From an uncultured Oscillospiraceae bacterium (GTDB lineage: Bacteria > Bacillota > Clostridia > Oscillospirales > Oscillospiraceae): DNA of 12,885 nt. Under the pieces are notes generated by a model. The model was given only the letters and a program-made list of their open reading frames with translations, did no database searches and was not told the DNA's origin. The position numbers were made by a program, and so were the translations under genes. The stretch is taken from NCBI GenBank assembly GCA_910585155.1, contig CAJUEC010000029.1, positions 18,383 to 31,267 on the forward strand. The letters are read 5' to 3'. Positions 1 through 6,891 of the stretch are shown here, piece after piece. How positions within the stretch are numbered: position 1 is the stretch's first letter; each line of letters opens with the position of its first letter.

Positions 1-185
1 TTCGCCAAAAGCTCATTCACTACGCTGCCCCTCCTCCCCCCACAAAGCCAAAGGGTGGCTTTGCGGGGACCCCAACAGAGCGGCCAAGCTCCATATCTCT
101 CGCTTTCGGCTTCGCCAAAAGCTCATTCACTACGCTGCCCCTCCTCCCCCCACAAAGCCAAAGGGCGGCTTTGCGGGGACCCCAA
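1..185. repeat. Tandem 110-bp-period intergenic repeat, two copies (first cut by window edge)
   Basis: Bases 1-75 recur at 111-185 with a single difference (T56 versus C166), a spacing of exactly 110 bases. Each unit can form two hairpins. One has arms CAAAGCC and GGCTTTG around a 7-base loop (43-63 and 153-173), extended past an A/C mismatch by CCCC/GGGG arms. The single base difference between copies falls in this loop. The other hairpin, seen whole at 102-122, has arms GCTTT/AAAGC and GGC/GCC with a C/A mismatch and a TTC loop. No ORF with a ribosome binding site lies within it. The structure suggests a dispersed intergenic repeat (REP/MITE-like) rather than a gene. A role as a transcription terminator for whatever lies to the left is possible, but there is no T-run. 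Confidence 0.8.
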
Positions 186-217
186 TAGGCACAGTATGAC
201 AACAGGTGAGGAAAACT

Positions 218-844
218 ATGACAGAGTACCTGGTCCCAACGAAACCCTCTGAGACCCAGTTCACCGAAAAGCGGTCCACCTTCATTGGCCGCGTCTGGCC
301 GGTGCAGTCGGAGGAGGAGGCCCGCGCCCGCATCGAGGAGACAAAGAAGAGGCACTATGACGCCCGGCACAACTGCTGGTGCTACCTCATCAAGGACGGA
401 CCTGTGCGCTACTCCGACGACGGGGAGCCCCAGGGCACCGCCGGTCAGCCCATGCTGGGGGTGTTCCAGAAGGAGGGGGTCACCAACGTGTGCTGTGTGG
501 TGACGCGCTACTTCGGCGGGGTGCTCCTGGGGGCGGGGGGCCTGGTCCGGGCCTACGCCCGGAGCGCCAAGGACGCCCTGGACGCGGCGGGCCGGTCTGC
601 CGTCCGCCGCTGGATGGCCATGGAGGTGCCGTGCAGCTATGCCCAGTTTGAGGAGGTGCGCCGGGCGGTGTTCCACTTCGGCGGCGTGGAGGAGCGCGTG
701 GACTACGGCGCGGATGTGCTGCTGTCGGTGCTGATTCCGGAGGGGCAGGCGGGGGAGTTTGTCGCCCACCTGTTCGACGCCTCCGCCGGGACCATTGAGG
801 CGCTGGAGGCGGGGGAGGTGTTCCGGGCGGCCCCGCCGGAATAG
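218..844 (+). CDS. yigZ: YigZ/IMPACT-family protein (UPF0029), 208 aa
   Basis: A conserved stand-alone protein of the YigZ/YvyE family, related to the eukaryotic translation regulator IMPACT. Its biochemical role in bacteria is not settled, but the fold resembles ribosome/RNA-binding domains. The N-terminal IMPACT domain (about residues 15-125) carries the family signatures YSDDGEPQGTAGQPM at 65-79 and VVTRYFGGVLLGAGGLVRAY shortly after. The C-terminal ferredoxin-like domain (DUF1949 type) fills about residues 130-195. Length is normal for the family (about 200-215 aa). I place the start at ATG 218 because GGTGAGG at 205-211 is a well-spaced ribosome binding site. A GTG at 206 would add four residues but overlaps that site. 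It is preceded by the hairpin repeat and separated from dnaG by 106 bases, so it is probably its own transcription unit. Confidence 0.93.
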   Translation: MTEYLVPTKPSETQFTEKRSTFIGRVWPVQSEEEARARIEETKKRHYDARHNCWCYLIKDGPVRYSDDGEPQGTAGQPMLGVFQKEGVTNVCCVVTRYFGGVLLGAGGLVRAYARSAKDALDAAGRSAVRRWMAMEVPCSYAQFEEVRRAVFHFGGVEERVDYGADVLLSVLIPEGQAGEFVAHLFDASAGTIEALEAGEVFRAAPPE

Positions 845-907
845 TGGCGCTCAGCCCGGAAAGCGGCCCTGCCCAGGCGCCTCGTTCTGGTAATTTCTCC
901 GATATCG

Positions 908-916
908 TGATAAAAA
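908..916 (+). promoter_or_regulatory. Candidate extended -10 promoter for dnaG-rpoD
   Basis: The 106-base gap between yigZ and dnaG turns AT-rich from about 888. It holds TGATAAAAA (TG-n plus a 4/6 match to TATAAT), an extended -10 type element. The best -35 at 17-base spacing matches TTGACA poorly (TGGTAA). Transcription would start near 923, leaving a leader of about 28 bases with a strong ribosome binding site. This is a pattern match only. Confidence 0.35.
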
Positions 917-950
917 TGGGCAAATATGGCTAATATCAGGAGGTGGGACC

Positions 951-2732
951 ATGGCCATACCCGATTCCTTTCTGGATGAGCTGAACGGCAGGCTGAGCAT
1001 TGTGGACGTGGTCTCCGCCTATCTGCCCCTGAACAAAAAGGGGGCCAACCACTGGGGCCTGTGCCCCTTTCACCACGAAAAGACCCCCTCCTTTTCCGTC
1101 AATGAGTCCAAAAATATTTTCCACTGCTTCGGCTGCGGCAAGGGGGGCGGGCCCATCCGTTTTGTGATGGAGATGGACGGCCTGCCCTTTCCGGAGGCGG
1201 TGCGCAAGCTGGCGGACCAGGCGGGGCTCCAGGTGCCGGAGGAGGACGCCGGGGACGGAAAATGGCGGGAGAAGCGCAGGCGGGTGCTGGAGCTGAACCG
1301 CGAGGCGGCCCGGTTCTACCGCTCCATGCTGGCCGACCCCAGGGGGGCGGCGGTGGCCGCCTACATCCGGGACAAGCGGCGCATCAGCCCCAAGTTTTCC
1401 GCCCGGTTCGGCCTGGGGGCCGCGCCGGACGCCTGGGACAGCCTGATCACCGCCATGGCGGGCAGGGGCTACGACAAGGCGGACCTCATTGACGCGGGCC
1501 TGGCGGTGGCGGGCAAAAGCGGCGGTGTGTACGACAAGTACCGCAACCGCCTGATGCTCCCGGTGATCGATGTGCGGGGGGATGTCATCGGCTTCACCAG
1601 CCGGGTGATGGACGACTCTACCCCCAAGTACCTCAACACCCCGGAGACCGCCATTTTTAAAAAGCGGTCCATTTTGTACGGCCTGAACTACGCCAAGAAC
1701 ACCAAACGGCCCAATTTCATTCTGGTGGAGGGCAATATCGATGTGATCACCCTGCACCAGGCGGGGTTTGACAACACCGTGGCCACCATGGGCACCGCCC
1801 TCACCGAGGACCACGTGCGGCTGCTGGAGCGGTACACCAGGGAGCTGGTGCTGTGCTACGACAACGACGCCGCCGGGGAGGACGCCACCCAGCGCTCCAT
1901 CGCGCTGCTGAAGCGCTCGGAGGTGGCGGTGAAGGTGCTCCGCCTGCCCAAGCGGCAGCTGCCCGACGGCACCCTGGGCAAGCAGGACGCGGACGACTAC
2001 ATCAAAAACTTCGGCCCCGAGGCCTTCGAGGGTTTGATGGATCAGAGCGCCAACTCGGCGGAATACCGCCTGAGCGTGGTGCGCGGGCAGTTTGATCTGA
2101 GCCGGGACGACCAGCGGGCCCAGTACCTGCTCGCGGCGGCGGAGGTGGTGGCCTCCCTGCCCAGCCCGGTGGAGCGGGAGGTCTACGCCGGGCGCTGTGC
2201 CGAGGAGGCGAAGGTGTCCAAGGACGCGGTGCTCCAGGAGGTGGACCGCCAGCGGAAAAAACGCAGCTTGCAGGCCAGAAAGCAGGAGGAGCGGCAGAAC
2301 CTGGTCCCCGCCCGGCAGCTCCAGCCCAAAAGCCGGGAGCTGCGCTATACCAACGTCCGCTCCGCCCTGGCGGAGGAGGGGGTGCTGCGGGTGGTGGCGC
2401 TGGACGGGGAGTTTTTCGCCGGGCTGGACGGCCTGGAGCCGGAGCATTTTTCCTCGCCCCTGCTGGGCAGGGCCTACGGGCTGCTGCGGGAGCGGTGGCG
2501 GGCGGGGCGTTCGGTGAGCCTGGCGGGACTGGAGGGGCAGTTCACCCCGGAGGAGCTGGACCAGCTCACCGCCGCCGTCCAGCAGCCCCAGGCGCGGGGC
2601 AGCGCCCGGGAGGCGCTGGAGGATTGCAGACAGACCATCCTTGCGGAGCACCGCAGGGGAGAAATACATAGCGCGGAGGACCTCGCGGGGTTGAAGCAGG
2701 CGCTGAAACAGAAAAAAGGCTTTGGAGGATGA
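951..2732 (+). CDS. dnaG: DNA primase DnaG, 593 aa
   Basis: Synthesises the RNA primers used by the replicative polymerase, acting with the DnaB-type helicase at the replication fork. The N-terminal CHC2 zinc-binding domain is intact, with C38, H41, C59 and C62. The central catalytic core contains the Toprim domain: the glutamate motif VEGNIDVI (E260) and the metal-binding DND of CYDNDAAG (D304, D306). The C-terminal about 150 residues are the poorly conserved helicase-binding region. Total length is close to the Bacillus enzyme (about 600 aa). The start is fixed by AGGAGG at 938-943, seven bases before ATG 951. The glutamate motif reads VEGN where many primases have VEGY, a change outside the catalytic acidic residues. 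The stop codon lies five bases before the preferred rpoD start, as expected for the dnaG-rpoD macromolecular-synthesis operon. Confidence 0.98.
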   Translation: MAIPDSFLDELNGRLSIVDVVSAYLPLNKKGANHWGLCPFHHEKTPSFSVNESKNIFHCFGCGKGGGPIRFVMEMDGLPFPEAVRKLADQAGLQVPEEDAGDGKWREKRRRVLELNREAARFYRSMLADPRGAAVAAYIRDKRRISPKFSARFGLGAAPDAWDSLITAMAGRGYDKADLIDAGLAVAGKSGGVYDKYRNRLMLPVIDVRGDVIGFTSRVMDDSTPKYLNTPETAIFKKRSILYGLNYAKNTKRPNFILVEGNIDVITLHQAGFDNTVATMGTALTEDHVRLLERYTRELVLCYDNDAAGEDATQRSIALLKRSEVAVKVLRLPKRQLPDGTLGKQDADDYIKNFGPEAFEGLMDQSANSAEYRLSVVRGQFDLSRDDQRAQYLLAAAEVVASLPSPVEREVYAGRCAEEAKVSKDAVLQEVDRQRKKRSLQARKQEERQNLVPARQLQPKSRELRYTNVRSALAEEGVLRVVALDGEFFAGLDGLEPEHFSSPLLGRAYGLLRERWRAGRSVSLAGLEGQFTPEELDQLTAAVQQPQARGSAREALEDCRQTILAEHRRGEIHSAEDLAGLKQALKQKKGFGG

Positions 2733-2737
2733 AGACC

Positions 2738-4042
2738 ATGAGCGACAAGAAGAAGACGGTGAAGAAGGCGGAGCCCGTCCCTCACACCCAGGCCAGCCCG
2801 GAGAAGCTGGAGGCGGCCAAGGCGGAACTGGCCAAAATGGTTGAGGGGGTCCAGAACGGGGAAAAGCTGCTGGAGCTCATTGACATTGGCTATAAGAAGG
2901 GCAAGCTGTCCTCCAACGAGATGATGGAGACCCTGGATTCCATCAGCCTGGAGAGCGACCAGATGGACAAGGTGTACGATGTGATGGAGAATCTGGGCAT
3001 CGACACCGCGGGGGAGGAGTTCCCCCTGGAGCTGGACGACGACGTGCTCCCCCCGGTGGCCGAGCTGGAGGACATCCCGGAGGAGGAGATCGTGGACCCC
3101 AACACCCTGGTGGACTCCTTCGCCATCGACGACCCGGTGCGGATGTATTTGAAGGAGATCGGCAAGGTGGACCTGCTCACCCCTGAGCGGGAGGTGGAGC
3201 TGGCCCAGGCCATGGGGGCGGGGGCCGCCGCCAAGGAGCAGCTGGCCGAGCTGGAGAAGCTGGGCGAGCCCATCCCGGAGGAGACCCTGCGGGAGCTGAA
3301 AAAGGCCGTGAAGGGCGGGGAGCGGGCCAAGCAGCAGCTGGCGGAGGCCAACCTGCGGCTGGTGGTGTCCATCGCCAAGCGGTACGTGGGCCGGGGGATG
3401 CTGTTCCTGGACCTGATTCAGGAGGGCAATCTGGGCCTCATCAAGGCGGTGGAGAAGTTCGACTACACCAAGGGCTACAAGTTCTCCACCTACGCCACCT
3501 GGTGGATCCGCCAGGCCATCACCCGGGCCATCGCCGACCAGGCCCGGACCATCCGCATCCCGGTGCACATGGTGGAGACCATCAATAAGGTGATCCGGGT
3601 GAATCGCCAGCTCCTGCAGGAGCTGGGCCACGACCCCTCCCCGGAGGAGACCGCCGAGGAGATGGGGATGCCGGTGGAGAAGGTGCGGGAGATTTTGAAG
3701 ATCGCCCAGGAGCCTGTGTCCCTGGAGACCCCCATTGGCGAGGAGGAGGACAGCCACCTGGGCGACTTCATCCCCGACGAGGACGCCTCTGAGCCGTCGG
3801 AGGCCGCTTCCTTCACCCTCTTGAAGGAGCAGCTGGTGGATGTGCTGTCCACCCTCACCCCCCGGGAGGAGAAGGTGCTGCGGCTGCGCTTCGGCATTGA
3901 GGACGGGCGCACCCGGACGCTGGAGGAAGTGGGGAAGGAGTTCAACGTCACCCGGGAGCGCATCCGGCAGATCGAGGCCAAAGCCCTGCGGAAGCTGCGC
4001 CACCCCAGCCGGAGCAAGAAGCTGAAGGATTTTTTGAGCTGA
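2738..4042 (+). CDS. rpoD: Primary RNA polymerase sigma factor RpoD/SigA, 434 aa
   Basis: The housekeeping sigma-70 factor, which directs RNA polymerase to -35/-10 promoters. Region 1.1 is acidic (about residues 20-115) and region 1.2 begins at DPVRMYLKEIG (132). Region 2 runs from EANLRLVVSIAKRYVG (203), with the -10-binding TYATWWIRQAI segment at about 251. Region 4 starts at LTPREEKVLRLRFG (373) and ends in the -35-binding helix-turn-helix with VTRERIRQIEAKALRKLR. A linker of roughly 25 extra residues compared with Bacillus SigA lies between regions 1.2 and 2. Two starts are possible. ATG 2729 overlaps the dnaG stop but directly abuts GGAGG (2724-2728), too close for initiation. ATG 2738 has nine bases of spacing and is preferred. 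Probably translationally coupled to dnaG. Followed by a strong hairpin terminator. Confidence 0.98.
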   Translation: MSDKKKTVKKAEPVPHTQASPEKLEAAKAELAKMVEGVQNGEKLLELIDIGYKKGKLSSNEMMETLDSISLESDQMDKVYDVMENLGIDTAGEEFPLELDDDVLPPVAELEDIPEEEIVDPNTLVDSFAIDDPVRMYLKEIGKVDLLTPEREVELAQAMGAGAAAKEQLAELEKLGEPIPEETLRELKKAVKGGERAKQQLAEANLRLVVSIAKRYVGRGMLFLDLIQEGNLGLIKAVEKFDYTKGYKFSTYATWWIRQAITRAIADQARTIRIPVHMVETINKVIRVNRQLLQELGHDPSPEETAEEMGMPVEKVREILKIAQEPVSLETPIGEEEDSHLGDFIPDEDASEPSEAASFTLLKEQLVDVLSTLTPREEKVLRLRFGIEDGRTRTLEEVGKEFNVTRERIRQIEAKALRKLRHPSRSKKLKDFLS

Positions 4043-4058
4043 AATGCTCGATGAACAG

Positions 4059-4093
4059 GACCGCCCCCGGCCACTGGCCGGGGGCGGTCTTTG
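4059..4093 (+). terminator. Rho-independent terminator after rpoD
   Basis: A perfect 14-bp inverted repeat (4059-4072 with 4076-4089, very GC-rich, 3-base loop ACT) begins 16 bases after the rpoD stop and is followed by only TTT. The stem is strong and the T-tract is weak. Because the gene on the other side is convergent, the hairpin may serve both strands, although no T-run follows on the minus strand. Confidence 0.8.
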
Positions 4094-4098
4094 CCTGA

Positions 4099-4239
4099 TC
4101 AGAGATCGAATCTTACGATTTGCCCGTTGGACGGATGGGGGATATCCAGCACGTACTGCATCAGCGTTCCATGACAGACCACGATGACACAGCGGCAGCC
4201 CTTGTATTTTTCCAGCACGGCAAAAACCCGCTCCTTCAT
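4099..4239 (-). pseudogene. C-terminal remnant of a histidine phosphatase (46-codon ORF)
   Basis: A short minus-strand ORF of 46 codons. It starts at ATG 4239 with GGAGGG seven bases upstream and ends at TGA 4099-4101. It begins 18 bases after the stop of the pseudouridine synthase, in the same frame. The translation contains CVIVVCHGTLMQYVL (residues 17-31, candidate catalytic-pocket histidine H23) and ends in NGQIVRFDL. This is how the last third of phosphoglycerate-mutase-like histidine phosphatases looks (VVsHG motif, then an N-G-x-I-x-F ending). The N-terminal RHG motif, which carries the phosphorylated histidine, is missing, so it cannot be a working phosphatase. It is most likely the tail of a gene whose 5' part was lost. 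Its ribosome binding site means that expression as a small protein cannot be excluded. The family assignment rests on motif recognition only. Confidence 0.6.
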
Positions 4240-4257
4240 CGCCGTTCCCTCCGTCCT

Positions 4258-5145
4258 TTACCGAAACACCCGGTTAAAGTCCCGGGGCATCTTGGCCTTG
4301 AAGGTGACCTGCTCCCCGGTGGCGGGGTGGATGAAGGACAGCTCGTTGGCGTGAAGGCACAGACGCCCGATGGGGTTGGTCCGGGCGCCGTACTGCTTGT
4401 CCCCGGCCACGGGACAGCCCAGCTCCTTCATGTGGACCCGGATTTGATTTTTCCGCCCCGTCTCGATATTGACGTCCAGCAGGGCGTACCCGCCCCCGGT
4501 TTTTTTCACCTCATAGCTGGTGACGGCCTCCTTGGCCCCCTTGCCCGGTGCGCCGGAGAAGCTCAAATGGGTGTCCGTCTCCACCAGGTAGGAGCGGATG
4601 GTGTCCCGGTCGGGCTTGGGCACCCCCTCCACCACCGCCAGGTAGCCCCGGCGGGTGACCATGTCGTTCCAATGGGCCTGGAACAGCTCCTTGGTCTCGG
4701 CGTCCCGGGCGAACATCAGCACCCCCGAGGTGTCCCGGTCCAGCCGGTGGATCACAAAAATGCGGTCGTCCACCCGCCGGGCCTTCACGTAGTCGGTGAC
4801 CATGTGGTAGGCGGTGCGGGTCTTCTCCTTGTCGTTGGCCACGCTGAGCAGCTTGGCGGGCTTGTTCACCACGATGAGGTGTTCGTCCTCATACAGGATG
4901 GGGAAGGGCAGCGCGTCCGCCCGGGGGGCGGAGGCGGGGAGTATGCTCACCTGCTGGCCGGGGGCCAGGGGGGCGTCAAACCGGGAGACAGGGACCCCGT
5001 CCACCGCCACCAGACGGCGGGACAGCAGGGATTTCACGTTGTTGCGGCTCTTACCCTTCACGCTGGACAGCAGGAAGGGGAGGAGGGTGGTGGGCTGGTC
5101 CACGGTGTAGGTCGGGGCCTCCGGGCGTCTGCTTTTGTGTTCCAT
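4258..5145 (-). CDS. RluA-family 23S rRNA pseudouridine synthase, 295 aa
   Basis: Converts specific uridines in rRNA (RluC/RluD-type) to pseudouridine. An N-terminal S4-like RNA-binding domain (about residues 15-70, with SRNNVKSLLSRRLVAVDG) precedes the catalytic domain. The signature HRLDRDTSG gives the catalytic aspartate D136. Downstream motifs GRKNQIRVHMKELGCPVAGD and LCLHANELSFIHPATGE are typical of the family. The start is placed at ATG 5145, preceded by AGAGGTGA. An in-frame ATG at 5187 would add 14 residues but lacks a ribosome binding site and lies almost at the predicted transcription start. The gene points against rpoD and is divergent from yqfC. Which uridine it modifies (RluC, RluD or a paralogue) cannot be told from sequence alone, so no symbol is given. 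Confidence 0.93.
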   Translation of the reverse strand: MEHKSRRPEAPTYTVDQPTTLLPFLLSSVKGKSRNNVKSLLSRRLVAVDGVPVSRFDAPLAPGQQVSILPASAPRADALPFPILYEDEHLIVVNKPAKLLSVANDKEKTRTAYHMVTDYVKARRVDDRIFVIHRLDRDTSGVLMFARDAETKELFQAHWNDMVTRRGYLAVVEGVPKPDRDTIRSYLVETDTHLSFSGAPGKGAKEAVTSYEVKKTGGGYALLDVNIETGRKNQIRVHMKELGCPVAGDKQYGARTNPIGRLCLHANELSFIHPATGEQVTFKAKMPRDFNRVFR

Positions 5146-5195
5146 ATTCTTCACCTCTGGGAATATTTTGTCGTCATCAGGCTTCAAGTGCTTTG

Positions 5196-5224
5196 ACTAT
5201 ACCACAGTCCGGGGGAAAAGTCCA
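5196..5224 (-). promoter_or_regulatory. Sigma-A-type extended -10 promoter for the pseudouridine synthase
   Basis: On the minus strand, TGGACT (4/6 match to TTGACA; plus coordinates 5219-5224) is followed after exactly 17 bases by TATAGT (5/6 match to TATAAT; 5196-5201), with an upstream TG forming an extended -10. Transcription would begin near 5189, giving a leader of about 44 bases to ATG 5145. This also argues against the longer start at 5187. Confidence 0.6.
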
Positions 5225-5289
5225 CGAAATTCCGGTGGACAGGCAAGACCGGCAGCCCGCCGTCATATCCTTCCCAGAGGTGATGTGTC

Positions 5290-5565
5290 GTGGGAGAAAA
5301 AGAAGGGCTGCTGATGCGGGCGTCCCGGCTGTTTGACCTGCCGGCGGACGCGGTGGCGGGGGCGCCCCGGGTAGAGGTGGTGGGGGACGGCGAGCTGCAC
5401 ATGGGCCCCCACCGGGGCATTCTGGCCTATGGGACGGAGGAAATCCACATTTCCGGGGGGTCCCTGGTGGTGCTGGTGCGGGGCAGCGGTCTGGAGCTGC
5501 GGGCCATGACCCCGGAGGAGCTGCTCATCACGGGAACCATCAAGAGCGTGGAGTTTGTGAGATAG
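5290..5565 (+). CDS. yqfC: Sporulation protein YqfC (YabP/YqfC family), 91 aa
   Basis: A small protein of the YabP/YqfC family, found in endospore formers. In Bacillus yqfC belongs to the mother-cell (sigma-E) sporulation regulon, although its molecular function is unknown. Family features are seen: a short helical N-terminus (ASRLFDLPADAV), then a beta-rich domain with PRVEVVGDGELHMGPHRGIL, the GGSLVVLVRGSGLEL segment, and a closing LLITGTIKSVEFV. Length matches the Bacillus protein (about 93 aa). Start is GTG 5290, with GAGGTG at 5277-5282 as the ribosome binding site. ATG 5314 is possible but would cut the N-terminus short. It lies 25 bases upstream of yqfD, its usual partner. The GC-rich 145-base divergent region upstream shows no convincing sigma-E promoter. 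Confidence 0.9.
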   Translation: MGEKEGLLMRASRLFDLPADAVAGAPRVEVVGDGELHMGPHRGILAYGTEEIHISGGSLVVLVRGSGLELRAMTPEELLITGTIKSVEFVR

Positions 5566-5590
5566 AATGGACAACTGAGGGGGGACGGGT

Positions 5591-6841
5591 ATGAAAAAGC
5601 TCATCAATCTGCTGCGGGGCTATGTGGAGATTGAGGCCGTCGGAGCCTTCCCCGAGCGGCTTTTGAACCTGTGCGCCCAGAACCGGCTGCAATTCTGGAG
5701 GCTGCGCTGGATCGATGAAACCAGCTTCACCTTCCGCATAGCCCTCCAGGACCGGAAGCGCCTGGACGAGCTGGCCCAGCGGGCCATGTGCCGGATCACC
5801 GAGCGGGGCCGGCGGGGGGCCGCGGCGGTGGCGGAGGGGATTGTGCAGCGCCGCTGGGGCTTTCTGGCGGGGCTGGCGCTGTGCTTTCTTGCGGTGAGCT
5901 TTTTCTCCCGGTTTCTGCTGGTCATCCAGGTAGAGGGCAATGAGACGGTGCCCACGGCGGTGATCCTCTCCCAGCTTCAGCGGGTGGGGGTGCGCCAGGG
6001 GGCCTACGGCCCCGCCATCCTGGAGAAGGAGGCGGCCAACGCCGCCCTGCTGGGCCTGCCGGAGCTGAGCTATATGGCCATCAACATCTACGGCACCCGG
6101 GCGGAGGTGGTGGTGCGGGAGGCGGAGAAGAAGCCGGAGCTGCTGGACGAATCCGTTCCCGCCGACGTGGTGGCGGAGGCGGACGGCATCATTGAGGACA
6201 TCCAGACGGACACCGGCCGGGCCCTGTTCCAGGACGGGGACATCGTGGCCCGAGGGGAGGTGCTCATATCCGGTGAGCTGGAGCTGAAGGGGCCGGGGGA
6301 GGGGGCGCCCGACCTGGGGCGGCTGGTGGTCCATGCCGCCGGCTCCGTCACCGCCCGCACCTGGCGCACGCTGGAGGAGACCGTCCCCCTCACCGCCCTG
6401 GTGAAGGAGTACACCGGGGAGGAGCGGAGAGGGTACGGAATAAAAATTTTGTGGGGGGAGTGGGATTTTTTACAAAACAGTAGCATTTCCGATGGAAGAT
6501 GTGATAAAATAACCGAGACCGGGCAGATGACCCTTTTTGACCGGGCTCTGCCGGTGTGGCTGACCACCTCCACCCTGCGTCCCTACACCCTGCGGGAGGA
6601 GCCGATTGACCAGGAGCAGACCGCGGCCCGGCTGGAGGCGGCGCTGCTGGCCCGGCTGGAGGCGCTGATGGAGGCCAACCACGGGGAGATTCTCCGCACC
6701 GACTTCGTCCTTCGGGAGGAGGGGGGGCGGCTCACCGTCACCCTGCTGGCGGAGTGCCGGGAGGAGATCGGCCGCACCGTGAAGCGGGACGGGGAGGTTG
6801 GCCGCATTTCCGGCAGGGCAGGCGCCAATGAAAGCGACTGA
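5591..6841 (+). CDS. yqfD: Sporulation protein YqfD, 416 aa
   Basis: Membrane protein of the YqfD family, partner of YqfC and part of the mother-cell sporulation programme in Bacillus; the molecular role is not established. The N-terminal about 85 residues form a cytoplasmic domain opening with LLRGYVEIEAVGAFPERLLN, a family hallmark. One transmembrane helix follows at about 89-112 (WGFLAGLALCFLAVSFFSRF). After it comes a POTRA-like segment (VIQVEGNETVPTAVILSQL to VVVREAEKKP, about 112-180) and a long extracytoplasmic beta-rich part. Length is close to the Bacillus protein (about 400 aa). Start ATG 5591 follows a G-rich ribosome binding site (GAGGGGGG). Codons near 6435-6515 are strikingly AT-rich compared with the rest of the gene, although the frame stays open and the local protein (WGEWDFLQNSSISDGRCDKI) looks family-like. 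Confidence 0.92.
   Translation: MKKLINLLRGYVEIEAVGAFPERLLNLCAQNRLQFWRLRWIDETSFTFRIALQDRKRLDELAQRAMCRITERGRRGAAAVAEGIVQRRWGFLAGLALCFLAVSFFSRFLLVIQVEGNETVPTAVILSQLQRVGVRQGAYGPAILEKEAANAALLGLPELSYMAINIYGTRAEVVVREAEKKPELLDESVPADVVAEADGIIEDIQTDTGRALFQDGDIVARGEVLISGELELKGPGEGAPDLGRLVVHAAGSVTARTWRTLEETVPLTALVKEYTGEERRGYGIKILWGEWDFLQNSSISDGRCDKITETGQMTLFDRALPVWLTTSTLRPYTLREEPIDQEQTAARLEAALLARLEALMEANHGEILRTDFVLREEGGRLTVTLLAECREEIGRTVKRDGEVGRISGRAGANESD
6502..6510 (+). promoter_or_regulatory. Candidate internal extended -10 promoter within yqfD
   Basis: TGATAAAAT (TG-n plus TAAAAT, a 5/6 match to TATAAT) lies in an AT-rich patch inside yqfD, about 380 bases before phoH. No good -35 is found at 16-18 bases. 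It could supply vegetative transcription of phoH-ybeY-era independently of the sporulation genes upstream. Sequence pattern only. Confidence 0.3.
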
Positions 6842-6852
6842 AAACAAACGAA

Positions 6853-6868
6853 TGTTTCACGTGAAACA
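6853..6868. other. parS: parS centromere site (ParB/Spo0J binding)
   Basis: TGTTTCACGTGAAACA is a perfect 16-bp palindrome identical to the canonical bacterial parS sequence, bound by ParB (Spo0J) for chromosome segregation and SMC loading. It sits in the 50-base intergenic gap between the yqfD stop and phoH, where no coding constraint applies. There is no loop and no T-run, so it is not a terminator. A 16-base chance match is very unlikely in a bacterial genome. It is the only such site I found in the window. Confidence 0.9.
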
Positions 6869-6891
6869 CAGAAAGACAAAAGGAGTTGCCA

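Noticed and set aside
1..185. The tandem repeats as a CRISPR array
   Set aside because: Only two units, a repeat of about 75 bases with a 35-base interval, hairpin-rich, and no cas genes in the window; not CRISPR geometry.
20..769. Minus-strand ORF of 249 codons covering the repeats and yigZ
   Set aside because: Antisense to a clear YigZ gene, and its C-terminus is simply the translated tandem repeat.
845..890. GGCGC...GCGCC inverted repeat after yigZ as a terminator
   Set aside because: Only a short stem around a long, poorly paired loop and no T-tract; too weak to call.
936..2669. Long minus-strand ORF (577 codons) opposite dnaG, and a similar one at 2474-4003 opposite rpoD
   Set aside because: These are antisense open frames produced by high GC and codon bias of dnaG and rpoD. 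Their translations are low-complexity (Gly/His/Leu/Pro/Gln-rich) and match no family, while the plus strand encodes unmistakable primase and sigma factor.
4120..5196. Plus-strand ORF of 358 codons opposite the pseudouridine synthase
   Set aside because: His/Gly/Val-rich shadow frame. The minus strand carries the HRLDRDTSG signature and a promoter.
5264..5271. CATATCCT as a sigma-E -10 element (CATAnnnT) for yqfC
   Set aside because: No ATATT-like -35 at 14-15 bases, and the implied transcription start would fall in the yqfC ribosome binding site. A sigma-E promoter is expected from knowledge of the gene, but this one is not convincing.
6853..6868. The yqfD-phoH palindrome as a transcription terminator
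   Set aside because: The inverted repeat has no loop and no following T-run, whereas it matches parS at all 16 positions.
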